From assembly GCA_002708145.1 (NCBI GenBank), contig PAOV01000025.1:895-14986 (forward strand): a DNA stretch of 14,092 bases. Direction: 5' to 3'. Positions 13,844-14,092 of the stretch are shown here, one piece after another (within the stretch, counting starts at the first letter, position 1; every line of letters starts with the position of its first letter). Position numbers and translations under genes: made by a program. The notes below the pieces were generated by a model. It made no database searches, was not told the DNA's origin, and saw only the letters and a list, made by a program, of their open reading frames with translations. This stretch comes from Chloroflexota bacterium (GTDB lineage Bacteria; Chloroflexota; Dehalococcoidia; Lucifugimonadales; Lucifugimonadaceae).

Positions 13844-14092
13844 TCAGTTTCTATTTTTATTCATTGCTATGTATGAACCAATCCCAAGTCCAATTAGGTT
13901 AATGATATTGAAATATATTCCTAATGGCAAACTTAAGAAAGTAGAAAAGATTATTGAAGAAAACCAAACTAAAAACATACTAAAACCTGAGATAATCCTT
14001 ATTTTTGAGCTTATTTTTTTTCTGCTAATTTTTCTTATAATCTCACCTACTTGCGAACCTAGTAAGGCTATAATGACAGCAAAAAATATATT
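13844..14092 (-). CDS. Membrane protein of unknown function, N-terminus beyond window edge
   Basis: On the minus strand a frame is open from the window edge (base 14092) to a TGA at 13844-13846, giving 82 residues without a stop in very AT-rich DNA. It contains three hydrophobic segments: about residues 2-19 (beginning IFFAVIIALLGS), 31-53 (RIISGFSMFLVWF and following), and 59-77 (GIYFNIINLIGLGIGSYIAM). A basic loop (RKISRKKISSK) follows the first segment and suggests a cytoplasmic position. Glycines are spaced so as to permit helix packing. The start is not in the window. It lies 10 bases before the enolase-family ATG in the same direction, so the two likely form an operon. I do not recognise the family; it could be the end of a small transporter or a stand-alone small membrane protein. 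Confidence 0.65.
   Translation of the reverse strand, partial: NIFFAVIIALLGSQVGEIIRKISRKKISSKIRIISGFSMFLVWFSSIIFSTFLSLPLGIYFNIINLIGLGIGSYIAMNKNRN

Noticed and set aside
1..14092. Defence system, phage, insertion sequence, CRISPR array or toxin-antitoxin pair
   Set aside because: I looked for direct repeats, transposase, nuclease and helicase motifs and small gene pairs on both strands and saw none; the genes are metabolic and transport functions.

Overview
The window is a densely packed, AT-rich bacterial chromosome segment with 13 recognisable protein genes, one unlisted 53-residue small membrane protein, and one membrane-protein gene cut off at the right edge. Most of it is very AT-rich (hand counts of sample 60-base lines give 8 to 17 G+C). 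Intergenic gaps are short, arginine is mostly AGA/AGG, and several genes lack a clear Shine-Dalgarno. No rRNA, tRNA, CRISPR, transposase or phage gene was seen. Gene content and base composition suggest a free-living, probably marine heterotroph with a streamlined genome that uses oxidised organic matter. The phylum cannot be fixed from the sequence. Oligoribonuclease argues against a typical alphaproteobacterium. The mix of enolase-superfamily, CaiB-type, SDR, sulfatase and Ldh2-type enzymes would fit lineages such as SAR202 Chloroflexota, but that is a guess.

Layout. Bases 1-1545 hold the 3' part of an Ldh2-family dehydrogenase (+) converging on an HpcH/HpaI-type aldolase (-). Bases 1610-1771 hold the small membrane protein (+), squeezed exactly between the aldolase and a CaiB/BaiF CoA-transferase (-, 1773-3014). 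An SDR dehydrogenase (+) diverges from the CoA-transferase across a short gap with an operator-like dyad. Next is a nucleoside hydrolase (+, 3895-4818) whose base and codon use differ clearly from its neighbours, probably a recent import, converging on oligoribonuclease (-). Bases 5449-8631 are a two-gene membrane unit (+): a FedB-like polytopic protein and a UMF1/Atg22-type MFS transporter with a large extra loop. The transporter overlaps tail-to-tail with a glycerophosphodiester phosphodiesterase (-). Bases 9502-12217 are an MFS transporter plus Cys-type sulfatase operon (-), diverging from a stand-alone phosphomannose-isomerase-type cupin (+). An enolase-superfamily sugar-acid dehydratase (-) and the partial membrane protein upstream of it (-) close the window.

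How the genes may work together (inference): the enolase-family dehydratase, the HpcH-like aldolase, the Ldh2-family and SDR dehydrogenases and the sugar-type cupin are the kinds of enzymes used to break down sugar acids and other hydroxy acids. The MFS-sulfatase pair looks like an import-then-desulfate module, because the sulfatase has no signal peptide. Glycerophosphodiesterase and nucleoside hydrolase would add phospholipid head-group and nucleoside scavenging. No regulator gene lies in the window. Two dyads in divergent promoters (3025-3049 and 12246-12272) are the best candidate operators. No single clearly new defence or mobile system is visible. The most unusual items are the foreign-looking nucleoside hydrolase, the hidden 53-residue protein, the FedB-like/UMF1 pair with its loop insertion, and the aldolase with a non-canonical active site.
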